Below are positions 1 to 8,314 of a stretch of DNA of 64,000 nt, one piece after another. Position numbers and translations under genes: made by a program. The DNA lies in the NCBI GenBank assembly GCA_004193285.1, contig SECP01000024.1, positions 1-64,000 on the forward strand. The letters run 5' to 3'. A model generated the notes under the pieces. The model was given only the letters and a program-made list of their open reading frames with translations. It was not told the origin of the DNA and ran no database searches. The DNA comes from Myxococcales bacterium. Its GTDB lineage: Bacteria > Myxococcota_A > Polyangia > Polyangiales > Polyangiaceae. Positions within the stretch are counted from its first letter, which is position 1. Every line of letters begins with the position of its first letter.

Positions 1-223
1 TCGGCGCGGTGACTTGAACGGCGGAGATCGGCGCGGTGACTTGAACGGCGGAGATCGGCGCGGTGACTTGAACGGCGGAGATCGGCGCGGTGAGTTGAAA
101 CGGCGGAGATCGGCGCGGTGACTTGAAAACGGCAGAGATCGGCGCGGTGACTTGAAAACGGCAGAGATCGGCGCGGTGACTTGAAACGGCAGAGATCGGC
201 GCGGTGACTTGAAGCGGCGGGGG
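1..223. repeat. 27-29 bp tandem repeat array, 8 units, open at left edge
   Basis: Eight head-to-tail copies of a unit beginning TCGGCGCGGTGACTTGAA and ending GGCGGAGA or GGCAGAGA. Units start at 1, 28, 55, 82, 110, 139, 168 and 196. Length changes come mostly from an A-tract of two to four bases in the middle. The array already occupies base 1, so it probably continues outside the window. There are no unique spacers, so it is not CRISPR. It lies downstream of the fbaA terminator and no gene can be read through it. Confidence 0.9.
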
Positions 224-285
224 CGGAGCGAGGTTGAGCCGAAGACGTGAGGGGAGGGGGCGGACGCGCTCTTTACGGCGTGGCG

Positions 286-325
286 ACAAAAAGAAGACGC
301 CCGCCTCCGTGGAGAAGCGGGCGTC
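286..325 (-). terminator. Rho-independent terminator of fbaA
   Basis: On the minus strand a 9-bp GC-rich stem (GACGCCCGC / GCGGGCGTC, arms at 317-325 and 296-304) is followed by TTCTTTTT. It lies about 28 bp past the fbaA stop codon, so it most likely ends that transcript. Confidence 0.85.
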
Positions 326-352
326 CTCGTGCGCTGGGAGGCGCGCTGTGAC

Positions 353-1426
353 TCAGAGCTCGAACTTGTCGAACGAGTTCAGGTCCTTGAAGGCCTGAAC
401 GAGGCGGGCGGCCATGCCCTTTTCGCCGAGGTGGACCCAGCTGCGCGGGTCGATCTGCTTCTTGTTGGGCTTGTCCGGACCTTCGGGGTTGCCGAGCTGG
501 CCTTGGAGGTACGCAGACTTGTCGTCCATGTACTTCTTGATCGGCTGGGTGAACGCCCACTGGGTGTCCGTGTCGATGTTCATCTTCACGCAGCCGTAGG
601 AGACGGCTTCTTCGATTTCTTGCGGCGTGGAGCCGGAGCCACCGTGGAACACGAAGTCCAGCGGCTGGGGGCCCGTCTTGCGCTCGGCCTGGACGTGGTC
701 CTGGCTGTTCTTGAGGATGACGGGGCGGAGCTTGACGTTGCCGGGCTTGTAGACGCCGTGGGTGTTGCCGAAGCTTGCGGCGATCGTGAACTTGCCGACG
801 GGGTTGAGCGCGTCGTACGCCGCGAGGACATCCGCCGGCTGCGTGTAGAGCTTGGAGCTGTCCACGTCGCTATTGTCGACGCCGTCTTCTTCGCCGCCGG
901 TGACGCCGAGCTCGATCTCGAGCGTCATGTTGAGCTTGCTCATGCGCTGCAGGTAAGAGCGGCAGATCTCGAGGTTCTCGTGGAGCGGCTCCTCCGAGAG
1001 GTCCAGCATGTGAGAGCTGAACAGCGGCTCTTTGTTCGCGGCAAAGAACTTCTCGCCCGCATCCAGCAAGCCGTCGATCCAGGGGAGGAGCTTCTTGGCG
1101 GCGTGGTCCGTGTGGAGGACGACCGGGACGCCGTAGGCTTCCGCGAGGCTGCGCACGAAGGCGGCGCCCGCGAGCGAGCCGGCGATCGCGCCCTTCTCAC
1201 CCTTGTTGTCGAGGAACTTGCCGCCGAAGAAGGCGCCGCCGCCGTTGGAGAACTGGATGATGATGGGGCTCTTCGCTTCGCGCGCGGCTTGGAGCGCCGG
1301 CACGACCGTGTGCGAGCCGATCACGTTCACGGCCGGGAGCGCGGCCTTAACGCTCTTCAGGTAACCGAACAGATCCTGCAGGGCAGAACCGGTAACCACA
1401 CCTGGCTTGAGCTTGAATTTCGACAT
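353..1426 (-). CDS. fbaA: Class II fructose-bisphosphate aldolase
   Basis: Cytoplasmic zinc-dependent aldolase of glycolysis and gluconeogenesis, interconverting fructose-1,6-bisphosphate with DHAP and glyceraldehyde-3-phosphate. At 357 residues it has the full length of the FbaA (class IIA) group. Visible motifs are LHTDHAAK near residues 104-111 (catalytic Asp107, Zn ligand His108), the ELGVTGGEEDGVDN segment near 172-185, a GNTHGVYKPG segment with a further Zn-ligand His, and the phosphate-binding FHGGSGS. The start MSKFKLKPG is typical of the family. The gene is monocistronic with its own terminator, and no other glycolytic gene is adjacent. Confidence 0.96.
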   Translation of the reverse strand: MSKFKLKPGVVTGSALQDLFGYLKSVKAALPAVNVIGSHTVVPALQAAREAKSPIIIQFSNGGGAFFGGKFLDNKGEKGAIAGSLAGAAFVRSLAEAYGVPVVLHTDHAAKKLLPWIDGLLDAGEKFFAANKEPLFSSHMLDLSEEPLHENLEICRSYLQRMSKLNMTLEIELGVTGGEEDGVDNSDVDSSKLYTQPADVLAAYDALNPVGKFTIAASFGNTHGVYKPGNVKLRPVILKNSQDHVQAERKTGPQPLDFVFHGGSGSTPQEIEEAVSYGCVKMNIDTDTQWAFTQPIKKYMDDKSAYLQGQLGNPEGPDKPNKKQIDPRSWVHLGEKGMAARLVQAFKDLNSFDKFEL

Positions 1427-1626
1427 GGCTTCGTGAGTTTCCTCGGGGTGATGGCGCGAGACCCGCGCAACGCAAGGGAGCCGCGACCTAGCATGAGGGC
1501 CGGTGCGGTGCGAGCACGCTGAACGAGCCTAGCGTAGACCCGGTTTCCTTGCTGTTTCCAGGCCGAAGGCGCGGCCGGACGGCATGGCGCAGCGCGGCAG
1601 CTGCCGGGAAGGCCGCGCGCGTGGGC

Positions 1627-2064
1627 TCAGGTGCGGAGCTGGCGAACGGCCGCCGAAACGTCCTTGCCGTTCACCTCCGCGCCCAGGGTCTTGAGGTGCT
1701 TCATGGCAACGCCCGTTGCCTGGCCGTCGTTGCCGGCGGCTTTGATGCCGTCAGCTACGGGGGCGAGCGCCGACACGATCTCCGGCACGCCGAGGGACTT
1801 GGGGAGGAAGTCCTGCAGCACCGCCATCTCTGCTTTGAGCTGCGCCTTTTGCGCGTCGTCCTGCGACGCCTCGTGCGTCTCCTCCAGGGATTTGACGAGC
1901 TTCTTGAGGATGCCGAGCGTCTCCGCGTCGTCACCTTTTCGGCCGGGGCGCGCGGCCTCGGTGGTGATCTCGCCCATGGCCACCTTGAGGATTTCTTTCT
2001 CGGTGACGTTCCCGGACTTCATCGCCGCGAACATTCGGGTCTTGATCTGATCGAAGAGCGACAT
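1627..2064 (-). CDS. yqeY: GatB/YqeY domain protein
   Basis: A 145-residue protein of the YqeY family, which resembles the C-terminal tRNA-binding tail domain of the amidotransferase subunit GatB. Family members are often linked to tRNA or translation, but the exact role is unknown. The start MSLFDQIKTRMFAAMKSG at 2064 matches the family N-terminus; an upstream in-frame Met would add 36 arginine-rich residues that do not belong. The body has the usual features, including LRTLGILKK-like and KAEMAVLQDFLPK-like helices and the C-terminal GQATGVAMKHLK segment. It lies 44 bp downstream of the TPR protein gene on the same strand, so they may share a transcript. Confidence 0.9.
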   Translation of the reverse strand: MSLFDQIKTRMFAAMKSGNVTEKEILKVAMGEITTEAARPGRKGDDAETLGILKKLVKSLEETHEASQDDAQKAQLKAEMAVLQDFLPKSLGVPEIVSALAPVADGIKAAGNDGQATGVAMKHLKTLGAEVNGKDVSAAVRQLRT

Positions 2065-2108
2065 GGAACGCGGAGCGTAGTCTCGATTGAAGGAAGCCAC
2101 AACCGCGC

Positions 2109-3029
2109 TCAGGCGTGACTGAACTCCATCTGAATGTCCCCGACGATTGCGCCGCGGCCCTCGGCGTCCCAATCCGCGAGCAAGTCTTGCACCTCACCGC
2201 GCGTGCGCGCCGCGATCGCGATGCGCTGCGGGTGCAGGCTCCGCTTTGCCGTCGCGCGACCATGGTCATGCTCGTGCGGCCTGCCTTCCGAGCAGGATTT
2301 GCAAGGCGAGTGGGCCCGCGTCGGCCGTTTCTCGGCGGCGAGCCCGCGCTCGCGCGCGATGATGCCGAGCTGGTCGAACGGACCGGCCACCGTAGGTTTG
2401 CGCTTCGGCTCTTCGAGCGTGATGTCCACGCACCATGTCGCGAGGGGCGACGGCTCGAGCAGCGCGAGGCAGTCGTACACGGGCACCTCTTCGTCGCGCA
2501 CCCGGCGGTAGCAGCTCGGGGCGGCGTCGTTCAGCACCACGTCGCCGTAGCAGTAATCTCCCAGCGGGATGGCCGAAAGACGGGCCCGCGCCGGGTCCAG
2601 GCGGTCCGCCCACACCGTTTCGATTTCGGTCGCCAAGCTCAAGCGGATGGGGCTCGAGCCGCAAGGGTAGTGGATGGGGCCGTCACCCTCCGGCAAGTTC
2701 ATGCCCGCGTGACGCCAGGCTCGGCGCGCCATGTCCCAGCGGCCGAGCGCGGTGGCCACGATGCCGAGGTTCCACCAGCTCGCTTCGTCTCGAGGGTTCA
2801 GCTCGGTCGCTCGGAGAGTCGCGTCGAGCGAAGCTTGCCACTCACGCTCGTATTTGTGGAGGAGCCCGAGGTGATAAAACGGCACGGACCACGTGGGGTC
2901 GATGGCCATGGCGCGCTGGTAAGTCGCAATGGCTTCGGCTTTTTTGCCGGCGCCGCGCAGCTCCGCGGCACGGTCGCTCGCGCGCTTTGCTCGGCCTCGC
3001 TTACCGAGTGGTGTGAATGGGTTCTTCAT
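2109..3029 (-). CDS. TPR-containing protein
   Basis: A 306-residue protein, probably cytoplasmic. Residues about 15-105 form two to three tetratricopeptide repeats (AEAIATYQRAMAIDPTW, WQASLDATLRATELNPRD, GRWDMARRAWRHAGMN). The C-terminal 200 residues are a conserved-looking domain I cannot name, with VWADRLDPARARLSAIP and a Cys-containing segment near the end. The start MKNPFTPLGKRGRAKRASD at 3029 is preferred because the in-frame extension upstream is Arg/Trp-rich and antisense-like. The first 29 bp overlap the end of the lipoprotein gene, so translation is probably coupled. TPR suggests protein binding; the partner is unknown. Confidence 0.75.
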   Translation of the reverse strand: MKNPFTPLGKRGRAKRASDRAAELRGAGKKAEAIATYQRAMAIDPTWSVPFYHLGLLHKYEREWQASLDATLRATELNPRDEASWWNLGIVATALGRWDMARRAWRHAGMNLPEGDGPIHYPCGSSPIRLSLATEIETVWADRLDPARARLSAIPLGDYCYGDVVLNDAAPSCYRRVRDEEVPVYDCLALLEPSPLATWCVDITLEEPKRKPTVAGPFDQLGIIARERGLAAEKRPTRAHSPCKSCSEGRPHEHDHGRATAKRSLHPQRIAIAARTRGEVQDLLADWDAEGRGAIVGDIQMEFSHA

Positions 3030-3663
3030 CGGGGTCGAGCGCACCGTCGTCGTCCAGGTCCACGTACAGCGCGAGCGCCGCCTGGAGCTGGTCCACGAAG
3101 GGCGACGCCGCCATGTCTGACATGTCTTCCGAAAGCGGCAACCCCGCGAGCCACGTTGCCGCGTCCACCGTGAGCAGCAAAGGGACTTTTCCGAAGCCTT
3201 CCTCGTCCTCCGCTTCGAGCCGGAGCGAAAACGAAGCGTCACTGGAGAGGGTGAAGGGCGCCCCGTCCGCGTCCGTGCCCTCCACGTAGAGGGAGGCGCC
3301 GGCTGGCACGCCTTCTGCTTCGGTGTCCTCGACCGGCGCTACGTCCAGCTGCACGCCGCAAAACGTGCGTACCGCGGTCGTGATGCGCTCGCCGTAAGGC
3401 GTTTCACCTACCAGCTCGTAGCCGCGTGGCTCCAGCACGATGGGGGCGGCTTCTTCGTTGCACGGCAGCAGGGTGATGGCGCTCGCGCTCACGAAGGCGC
3501 GGGTCAGGGCGGCGCCGCCATCTGCTTCGCCGATAGACACCGCGCTAGGGTCGCTCGAGACCGCGCGCACCGTGAGCGATACCTCTTGGGAAACGAGGTC
3601 GCCAACCGTGGGACCGCCGCATGCCACCGAAAGTGCCGCCAGCGCCAATGCTACGAATCGCAT
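3001..3663 (-). CDS. Putative lipoprotein with an EF-hand-like loop
   Basis: A 220-residue exported protein. The N-terminus MRFVALALAALSVACGG is a short signal peptide with a relaxed lipobox (Cys15), suggesting a lipoprotein. The mature part is acidic and beta-rich. Near the C-terminus the 12-residue loop DLDDDGALDPDE fits the EF-hand/dockerin calcium-loop pattern DxDxDGxxxxxE. No enzyme motif is visible. It overlaps the start of the TPR gene by 29 bp, so the two are probably co-translated, although one product should be exported and the other cytoplasmic. Function unknown. Confidence 0.7.
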   Translation of the reverse strand: MRFVALALAALSVACGGPTVGDLVSQEVSLTVRAVSSDPSAVSIGEADGGAALTRAFVSASAITLLPCNEEAAPIVLEPRGYELVGETPYGERITTAVRTFCGVQLDVAPVEDTEAEGVPAGASLYVEGTDADGAPFTLSSDASFSLRLEAEDEEGFGKVPLLLTVDAATWLAGLPLSEDMSDMAASPFVDQLQAALALYVDLDDDGALDPDEEPIHTTR

Positions 3664-3696
3664 GGCGCGCCAAATAGATCGGGGAGGGCGGGCGCG

Positions 3697-5115
3697 CTAC
3701 TCGGCCGCCGCGCCGGCCTTCGGCAGCGGCTCATCGCACACCACGCGGTTGCGCCCGCCGCTTTTCGCCAGGTACATGGCGCGGTCGGCGCGGTCCACCA
3801 CCTGCTCTAGATTTTCGTTACCGGCGAGGGTCGCGACGCCGAAGCTGGCGGTGACCGGAACCCGGTCCCCGTTTTGGTCCTTGATGTCCGCGTGCTCCAG
3901 CAGGTCCCGGACTCGCTCTGCGGTCTGCTCGGCGCCCTCTATCGGAGTAGATGGCAGGACCAGCACGAACTCCTCGCCGCCCCAGCGAGCGACGATGTCA
4001 CAGGTGCGCAGGGCATTGTTGAGCAGCTTGCCAACCGCAGAGAGCACGAGATCGCCGGCGGCGTGCCCGCGCTTGTCGTTGATGTGCTTGAAGTGGTCGA
4101 CGTCCAAGAGGATGACGCTCAGGCGGTCGTTGTAGCGCTTGGCCCGAGCCAGCTCGCGGCCGGTGGATTCCAGGAAGGCGCGGCGGTTGAGCAAGCCGGT
4201 GAGCGCGTCGGTCGTGGCCAGCGAGCGAGACTCCTCCACCAGCGTCGCCATTCGAAGCGCGCCGCCGAGCTCCCGCGCGACGGTGGCGACCAGCGCGCGG
4301 TCGTTCTTGTGCTCCGGGGCGCGTGGCGCCAGAGCGAAGATGCCAATGCTGTGCTCGCCGAAGTGCACGGTCTCGTGCATGGGCGGCGGTCCTTCTGGAT
4401 CCGCGACTGCGTCGTCGTCTTCGATCATCACGAGCGGCGTGGCTTCGGCGACGTTCAACGCCTCCCGCGCCTCTCTGACGGCTTGCTCGCGCATGGCGGT
4501 ATTGGTGTGCACCGCCAACCGCAGTGGCTCGCGCCGCAGCACCGCTATCCAGCGGTACGTAGTTACCTGGGACACGAACTGCGACAACAAATCCGCCAAG
4601 CGGTCGAACGACTCACTCGTGCCGAGGCGCCGCACCTCCGCGGCGATCACGGAGTCGAACAGCGCCGCGTCCAAATGAGTCGCGATTCGCTCGCGCACGT
4701 CCAGCCCCTGGGTCGAGGAGACTACGAAGAAATCGCTTTCGCCCACGTTCTCCTCGATGGACTTTCGCAGAGCCCGCACCAGCTCTCCCATGCGCCCCTT
4801 GGGCACGTAGGCGAACGCGCCGGCTTGCTCGGCCCAGAAGTGATTCCGGCGTCCCTCCGAGCCTCGGAGGATCACCGGCACCTTGCTCGTGCCTACCTCG
4901 GACTTCAGAAGCCGACATAGCTGCACCCCGGAAATACTCGGCATCGTGAGATCCGCGACCACGGCCGCGGGGGGATCTTCCAGCGCGAGCACCGCACCTT
5001 CCGCGCCATCACCACACTCGACCACGGTAAAACCCTGCAGTCTGAGGCGCTCGGCGAGCACGGCACGACTTTGCTCGTGGGCGTCGATTAGCAATAGGCG
5101 CGGCGAAGCGGGCAC
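3697..5115 (-). CDS. Response regulator diguanylate cyclase (REC-GGDEF)
   Basis: A 472-residue cytoplasmic signalling enzyme that should make cyclic di-GMP from two GTP. Residues about 5-125 form a receiver domain with phospho-acceptor Asp55 (VVADLTMP) and conserved Lys106. A middle region (about 145-290) looks GAF-like. The C-terminal GGDEF domain (about 295-460) has the intact active-site motif GGEEF at 379-383. Five residues before it is the inhibitory I-site RxxD (RTCD, 370-373), so feedback inhibition by c-di-GMP is expected. No partner kinase gene is adjacent. It reads away from the divergent heme-protein gene at 5227. Confidence 0.92.
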   Translation of the reverse strand: MPASPRLLLIDAHEQSRAVLAERLRLQGFTVVECGDGAEGAVLALEDPPAAVVADLTMPSISGVQLCRLLKSEVGTSKVPVILRGSEGRRNHFWAEQAGAFAYVPKGRMGELVRALRKSIEENVGESDFFVVSSTQGLDVRERIATHLDAALFDSVIAAEVRRLGTSESFDRLADLLSQFVSQVTTYRWIAVLRREPLRLAVHTNTAMREQAVREAREALNVAEATPLVMIEDDDAVADPEGPPPMHETVHFGEHSIGIFALAPRAPEHKNDRALVATVARELGGALRMATLVEESRSLATTDALTGLLNRRAFLESTGRELARAKRYNDRLSVILLDVDHFKHINDKRGHAAGDLVLSAVGKLLNNALRTCDIVARWGGEEFVLVLPSTPIEGAEQTAERVRDLLEHADIKDQNGDRVPVTASFGVATLAGNENLEQVVDRADRAMYLAKSGGRNRVVCDEPLPKAGAAAE

Positions 5116-5226
5116 GTAACCCTCAACGGACGATCGCGTGACAACTGAACACCTCCTTTCTCATCCCGCGACGGTCGCGCCGTAACTATTGGTAAATAAA
5201 AGCTTTCTGCTACGCTGGGGGGAAGC

Positions 5227-7416
5227 ATGAAGTGGCTCGGGCCCGTCTTGGTCGTGGCGCTGGCGGTGTTGGCCGAATTCTCGCTCGGTCGCGCCAACGG
5301 GGGGCCCGAGGTCGCGCTCTTCTTCGGGCGCTTTCACCCGTTGCTCGTGCACCTGCCGATCGGGTTCTTCCTTCTCCTCGCATTGGGCGAGGGCGCGACG
5401 TTCGTCCCGCGCTGGAGGCCCCGCGTCGAGCCCGCCGTCGGCTTGCTGCTCCCCCTCTCGGCACTCGCGGCCCTCGTCGCATTCGTGATGGGGCAACTGC
5501 TCGCGCTCGAGGGCGGCTATCCCGCGGCAGCCCTCGGTTGGCACCGCCGCCTCACCCTGCTGGCGGTGCTCGGCATCTCGACGTGCTGGGTGCTGTACGA
5601 GCGTCTGCGCCAAACCGCCGAGCACGGGCGGCTCGCCTACCGCGGCGCGCTCGTCATCACGCTCGGCTTGCTCTCGCTCGGCGCGCACTTCGGCGGCACC
5701 ATGACCCGCGGCGAAAGCTACCTTTCCAAGTACGCTCCGGAGGCGCTGAAGCCGCTTCTGGGCGGCGCGGCGAATGCTTCCGCAGGGCGCGAAACTGCGA
5801 CCAAGGCGCCCTCCGCTGCGAGCTCCGAGCCGCTGGTCTTCGAGGATGTCGTGCAGCCCATTCTCAACAATTACTGCTTCGAGTGCCACGGCACCGAAAA
5901 GCAAAAGGGCAAGCTGCGCGTGGATTCCCTGCAGCTCATCTCGGCTGGTGGGGAGAGCGGCGCGGTGCTCGTCCCGGGCGACCCCGGGAAGAGCCCTCTG
6001 CTGTCACGCCTGCTCCTGCCCGCGGCGGACGACGAACGCATGCCGCCGGAAGGCAAGCCCGGCCCCAAGCCAGAAGAGCTCGCCCTCATCGAGTTTTGGA
6101 TCGCTCGCGGCGCGAGCCCCTCGCTCAAAGTGCGAGACGTTCTAGCGCCGCTCGCGAGTCGCTCACTGCTCGAGCGTAGCCTCGGCGGCGCGTCCTCGCC
6201 GAGCGCCCTACCAAACGCCGTTGCTCTACCGTCTGCGTCCGCATCCCCATCGGGCGCTTCGCCGGCATCCTCGTCGGCATCAGCATCTACGTCGCCATCG
6301 GGTGCTTCGCCTGCATCTACGTCGCCATCGGGTGCGTCACCTGCATCTGCTACGGCGTCGGGCGCTTCGCCGGCGGAACCGCGACCCGAAGCTGTAGCCA
6401 AAGCCAGCGCCGGCACTCCCGCGGCCAGCGCACCGTCGCCGCCGCCCGCGAGCATCGTTCGGTCCGGTCCCGCCTTCCTCGCGACGTACTGCGAAAAGTG
6501 CCATGGCGGCGCGAAGCAGAAAGGCAAGCTGCGCGTGGATTCCATGGCGGCTCTCCTCAGAGGCGGAGCGGGCGGCCCCGCGCTCGTCCCGGGCAAGCCT
6601 GAAGCAAGCTCGCTCGTGCAGCGGCTGCGGCTTCCGCTCGATGACGACGAGCACATGCCGCCGAAAAAGGAGCCCCAGCCTCAGGCGGCCGAGATCGCCG
6701 TGCTCGCCGCTTGGGTTCGTTCCGGCGCGTCTTCTCCCGCCCCCACCGCCGCCCAGACCCCACCTCAGACCCCACCTCAGAGCCCCCCTCAGACCCCACC
6801 GACCCAGCCCGCTTCCGTCCCCCAGCCCAGCGCGCTGCCCCCATCCGCAGAACCCACACCGACGGAGCTGGTCCAACTCACGCCGACGGCGCTGGTCCAC
6901 TCACCCGCAACTCCGCGCGCGGTCTCGTTCGTCGCCATACAGACGCTCTTTCGCGACAAGTGCGGCAAGTGCCACATACGTGAAAAGCCCGCCGGCGGTT
7001 TGGGAGTCGAACGACACTCGCAGCTCCTCGAAGGCGGCTACAGCGGCGCTGGTATCGTGCCTCGCGACCGCAAGGCCAGCGTCATCATGCAGCGGCTCTT
7101 GCTGCCCGACTCGCACGACGAGCACATGCCGCCGACTGATGAGCCCGCGCTCAGCGCTGAAGAACTACAGCTCGTCGGCGCCTGGATCGACGAAGGTGCA
7201 CCCGCGAGCCCCGCCACCGCCACCGAGCCAGCCCGTCCGCGAGCTCCCGAGCCCTTGGCATCCAAATCTGGAGGCTGCGCGGCCTGCAGTGTCCCCGGTG
7301 CCCCGAGCTCCAAGTGGCTCGCGCTTCAATCCAGCGTTCTCCTCGCTTCCCTCGTACTCCTCAAGGTCCGCCGCCGCCCACGCCCGCGTCCGTTGAGGGC
7401 TGCGTCGCGCCGCTAG
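5227..7416 (+). CDS. Membrane protein with three c-type cytochrome modules and a MYXO-CTERM-like tail
   Basis: A 729-residue envelope protein. The N-terminal 160 residues hold about four membrane segments and the FHPLLVHLPIG motif of DUF2231-type/planctomycete-cytochrome membrane domains. Three c-heme modules follow, with CxxCH at 217-221 (CFECH), 422-426 (CEKCH) and 579-583 (CGKCH). Each is followed about 50 residues later by an MPP motif (RMPP, HMPP, HMPP) that can supply the axial Met. The linkers are a repetitive Ser/Ala/Pro stretch (about 320-410) and a TPPQTPPQ stretch (about 505-560). The C-terminus has GGCAACSVPG, one membrane helix and RRRPRPRP, as in MYXO-CTERM sorting signals. Electron transfer is likely; the partner is unknown. 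Confidence 0.85.
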   Translation: MKWLGPVLVVALAVLAEFSLGRANGGPEVALFFGRFHPLLVHLPIGFFLLLALGEGATFVPRWRPRVEPAVGLLLPLSALAALVAFVMGQLLALEGGYPAAALGWHRRLTLLAVLGISTCWVLYERLRQTAEHGRLAYRGALVITLGLLSLGAHFGGTMTRGESYLSKYAPEALKPLLGGAANASAGRETATKAPSAASSEPLVFEDVVQPILNNYCFECHGTEKQKGKLRVDSLQLISAGGESGAVLVPGDPGKSPLLSRLLLPAADDERMPPEGKPGPKPEELALIEFWIARGASPSLKVRDVLAPLASRSLLERSLGGASSPSALPNAVALPSASASPSGASPASSSASASTSPSGASPASTSPSGASPASATASGASPAEPRPEAVAKASAGTPAASAPSPPPASIVRSGPAFLATYCEKCHGGAKQKGKLRVDSMAALLRGGAGGPALVPGKPEASSLVQRLRLPLDDDEHMPPKKEPQPQAAEIAVLAAWVRSGASSPAPTAAQTPPQTPPQSPPQTPPTQPASVPQPSALPPSAEPTPTELVQLTPTALVHSPATPRAVSFVAIQTLFRDKCGKCHIREKPAGGLGVERHSQLLEGGYSGAGIVPRDRKASVIMQRLLLPDSHDEHMPPTDEPALSAEELQLVGAWIDEGAPASPATATEPARPRAPEPLASKSGGCAACSVPGAPSSKWLALQSSVLLASLVLLKVRRRPRPRPLRAASRR

Positions 7417-7494
7417 TCACGCCCACGTGGGTCGTCATCGCAGTCGCGGAACCGTGCGCGCCCTCGCGCCTCCAGCTTCGCCTATCACCTATTC

Positions 7495-7620
7495 CCTGTC
7501 GCCTGTTACTTGTCGCTTGTTGCTTGTCGCTTGTCGCTTGTCGCTTGTCGCTTGTCGCTTGTCGCTTGTCGCTTGTCGCTTGTCGCTTGTCGCTTGTCGC
7601 TTGTCGCTTGTCGCTTGTCG
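7495..7620. repeat. Tandem heptamer array (CTTGTCG)n
   Basis: Sixteen consecutive 7-bp units run from 7509 to 7620, all CTTGTCG except the second (CTTGTTG). Two degenerate units (CCTGTCG, CCTGTTA) precede them from 7495. Because 7 is not a multiple of 3, every frame of each strand reads the same 7-residue repeat, which creates false open frames. It looks like a slippage-prone short tandem repeat and is a likely length polymorphism between strains. Confidence 0.95.
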
Positions 7621-7723
7621 CGCATGGCGCACCGCCCATCGCCGTATCGCTTATGTACTCGTCGACTCAAGTCATCGTTCGCCCTCCGTCATCGCCGATG
7701 ACGGTTCCGAAGTGCTCTGATCT

Positions 7724-7765
7724 CGACTCGAACCCTTCTTCGGATCCGAAGAAGGATTCGAGTCG
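7724..7765. repeat. Palindromic element, copy 1 (42 bp)
   Basis: Near-perfect inverted repeat centred on GGATCC (7742-7747), with arms CGACTCGAACCCTTCTTC and GAAGAAGGATTCGAGTCG and one mismatched pair. It is followed by CGGAGGCGG, as in copies 2 and 3. It is one of at least five related elements in this window. Confidence 0.85.
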
Positions 7766-7812
7766 CGGAGGCGGTCGCCCCGCGTGCTGAGAGAGCGAAA
7801 CGAAATTCCACG

Positions 7813-7957
7813 TGGGACGTGCGGGGCGCCGGCCATCGTTCACGGGGAGTAGCGGCATCATCGCGCGAGGCTTGAGGGCTGCAGTTGCTGAGCGCAAAGG
7901 CTTCTTCGGATCCGCGGATCCGAAGAAGGATTCGAGTCGCGGAGGCGGTCTCCCCGC
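7813..7957. repeat. Long direct repeat, copy A (contains palindromic element 2)
   Basis: About 140 bp, closely matched by 8051-8190. Shared phrases in order are TGGGACGTGCGGGGCGCCGG, GTTCACGGGGAGTAGCGGCA, GGGCTGCAGTTGCTGAGCGC and GGATCCGAAGAAGGATTCG. Copy A includes a perfect 28-bp palindrome at 7901-7928, made of two GGATCC-centred arms facing each other (CTTCTTCGGATCCG / CGGATCCGAAGAAG). Confidence 0.85.
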
Positions 7958-8050
7958 TGGCTGACGGAGCGAAAGGGGCTTGGTCTCCCCGCTGGCGGAC
8001 GGAGCGAAACGGCCCTACGTGGGACGTGCGGGGCGCCGAACGGTTTTACT

Positions 8051-8190
8051 TGGGACGTGCGGGGCGCCGGCCGTCGTTCACGGGGAGTAGCGGCATCATC
8101 GCGCGAGGCGTGAGGGCTGCAGTTGCTGAGCGCAAAGGCTTCTGCGGATCCGAAGAAGGATTCGGGTCGCGGAGGCGGCTTTCCCGCGCA
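8051..8190. repeat. Long direct repeat, copy B (contains palindromic element 3)
   Basis: Second copy of the 140-bp repeat at 7813-7957, with a few substitutions. Its palindrome at 8139-8158 is shorter (CTTCTGCGGATCCGAAGAAG, one mismatched pair) because the second GGATCC arm is missing. It continues into ATTCGGGTCGCGGAGGCGG as in the other copies. Confidence 0.85.
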
Positions 8191-8314
8191 AGTTTGGGGG
8201 GAGCGAAAGGAGTTTTTACGCGATGCGGGAGGGGCGCCGGCAGCCGGACAACCCGCCTGCTGGAGGGGGTGCGCGCGGGCTGGTGCGAGTGGCAGGGGTT
8301 GGGGAGCTCGATGA

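Larger units (their letters stand above)
7417..8314. other. Non-coding repeat island (about 0.9 kb)
   Basis: No gene is convincing between the heme protein and the glycosyltransferase. The space is filled by a heptamer array, palindromic elements centred on GGATCC and two long direct repeats, all listed separately. Between them, shorter phrases recur (TCCCCGCTGGC...GACGGAGCGAAA at about 7951-7974 and 7983-8009; TGGGACGTGCGGGGCGCC at about 7813, 8021 and 8051). This suggests repeated local duplication. Reading frames through it only repeat the same few residues. Confidence 0.75.

Noticed and set aside
1..223. Possible CRISPR array
   Set aside because: Units are joined directly, with no unique spacers and no cas genes nearby.
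329..1522. Long plus-strand frame across fbaA
   Set aside because: It is the antisense of a clear aldolase gene and its protein is Arg/Val/Leu-rich without motifs.
7427..7720. Proteins made of repeated LSLVACR
   Set aside because: They arise only because a 7-bp repeat reads the same in every frame.
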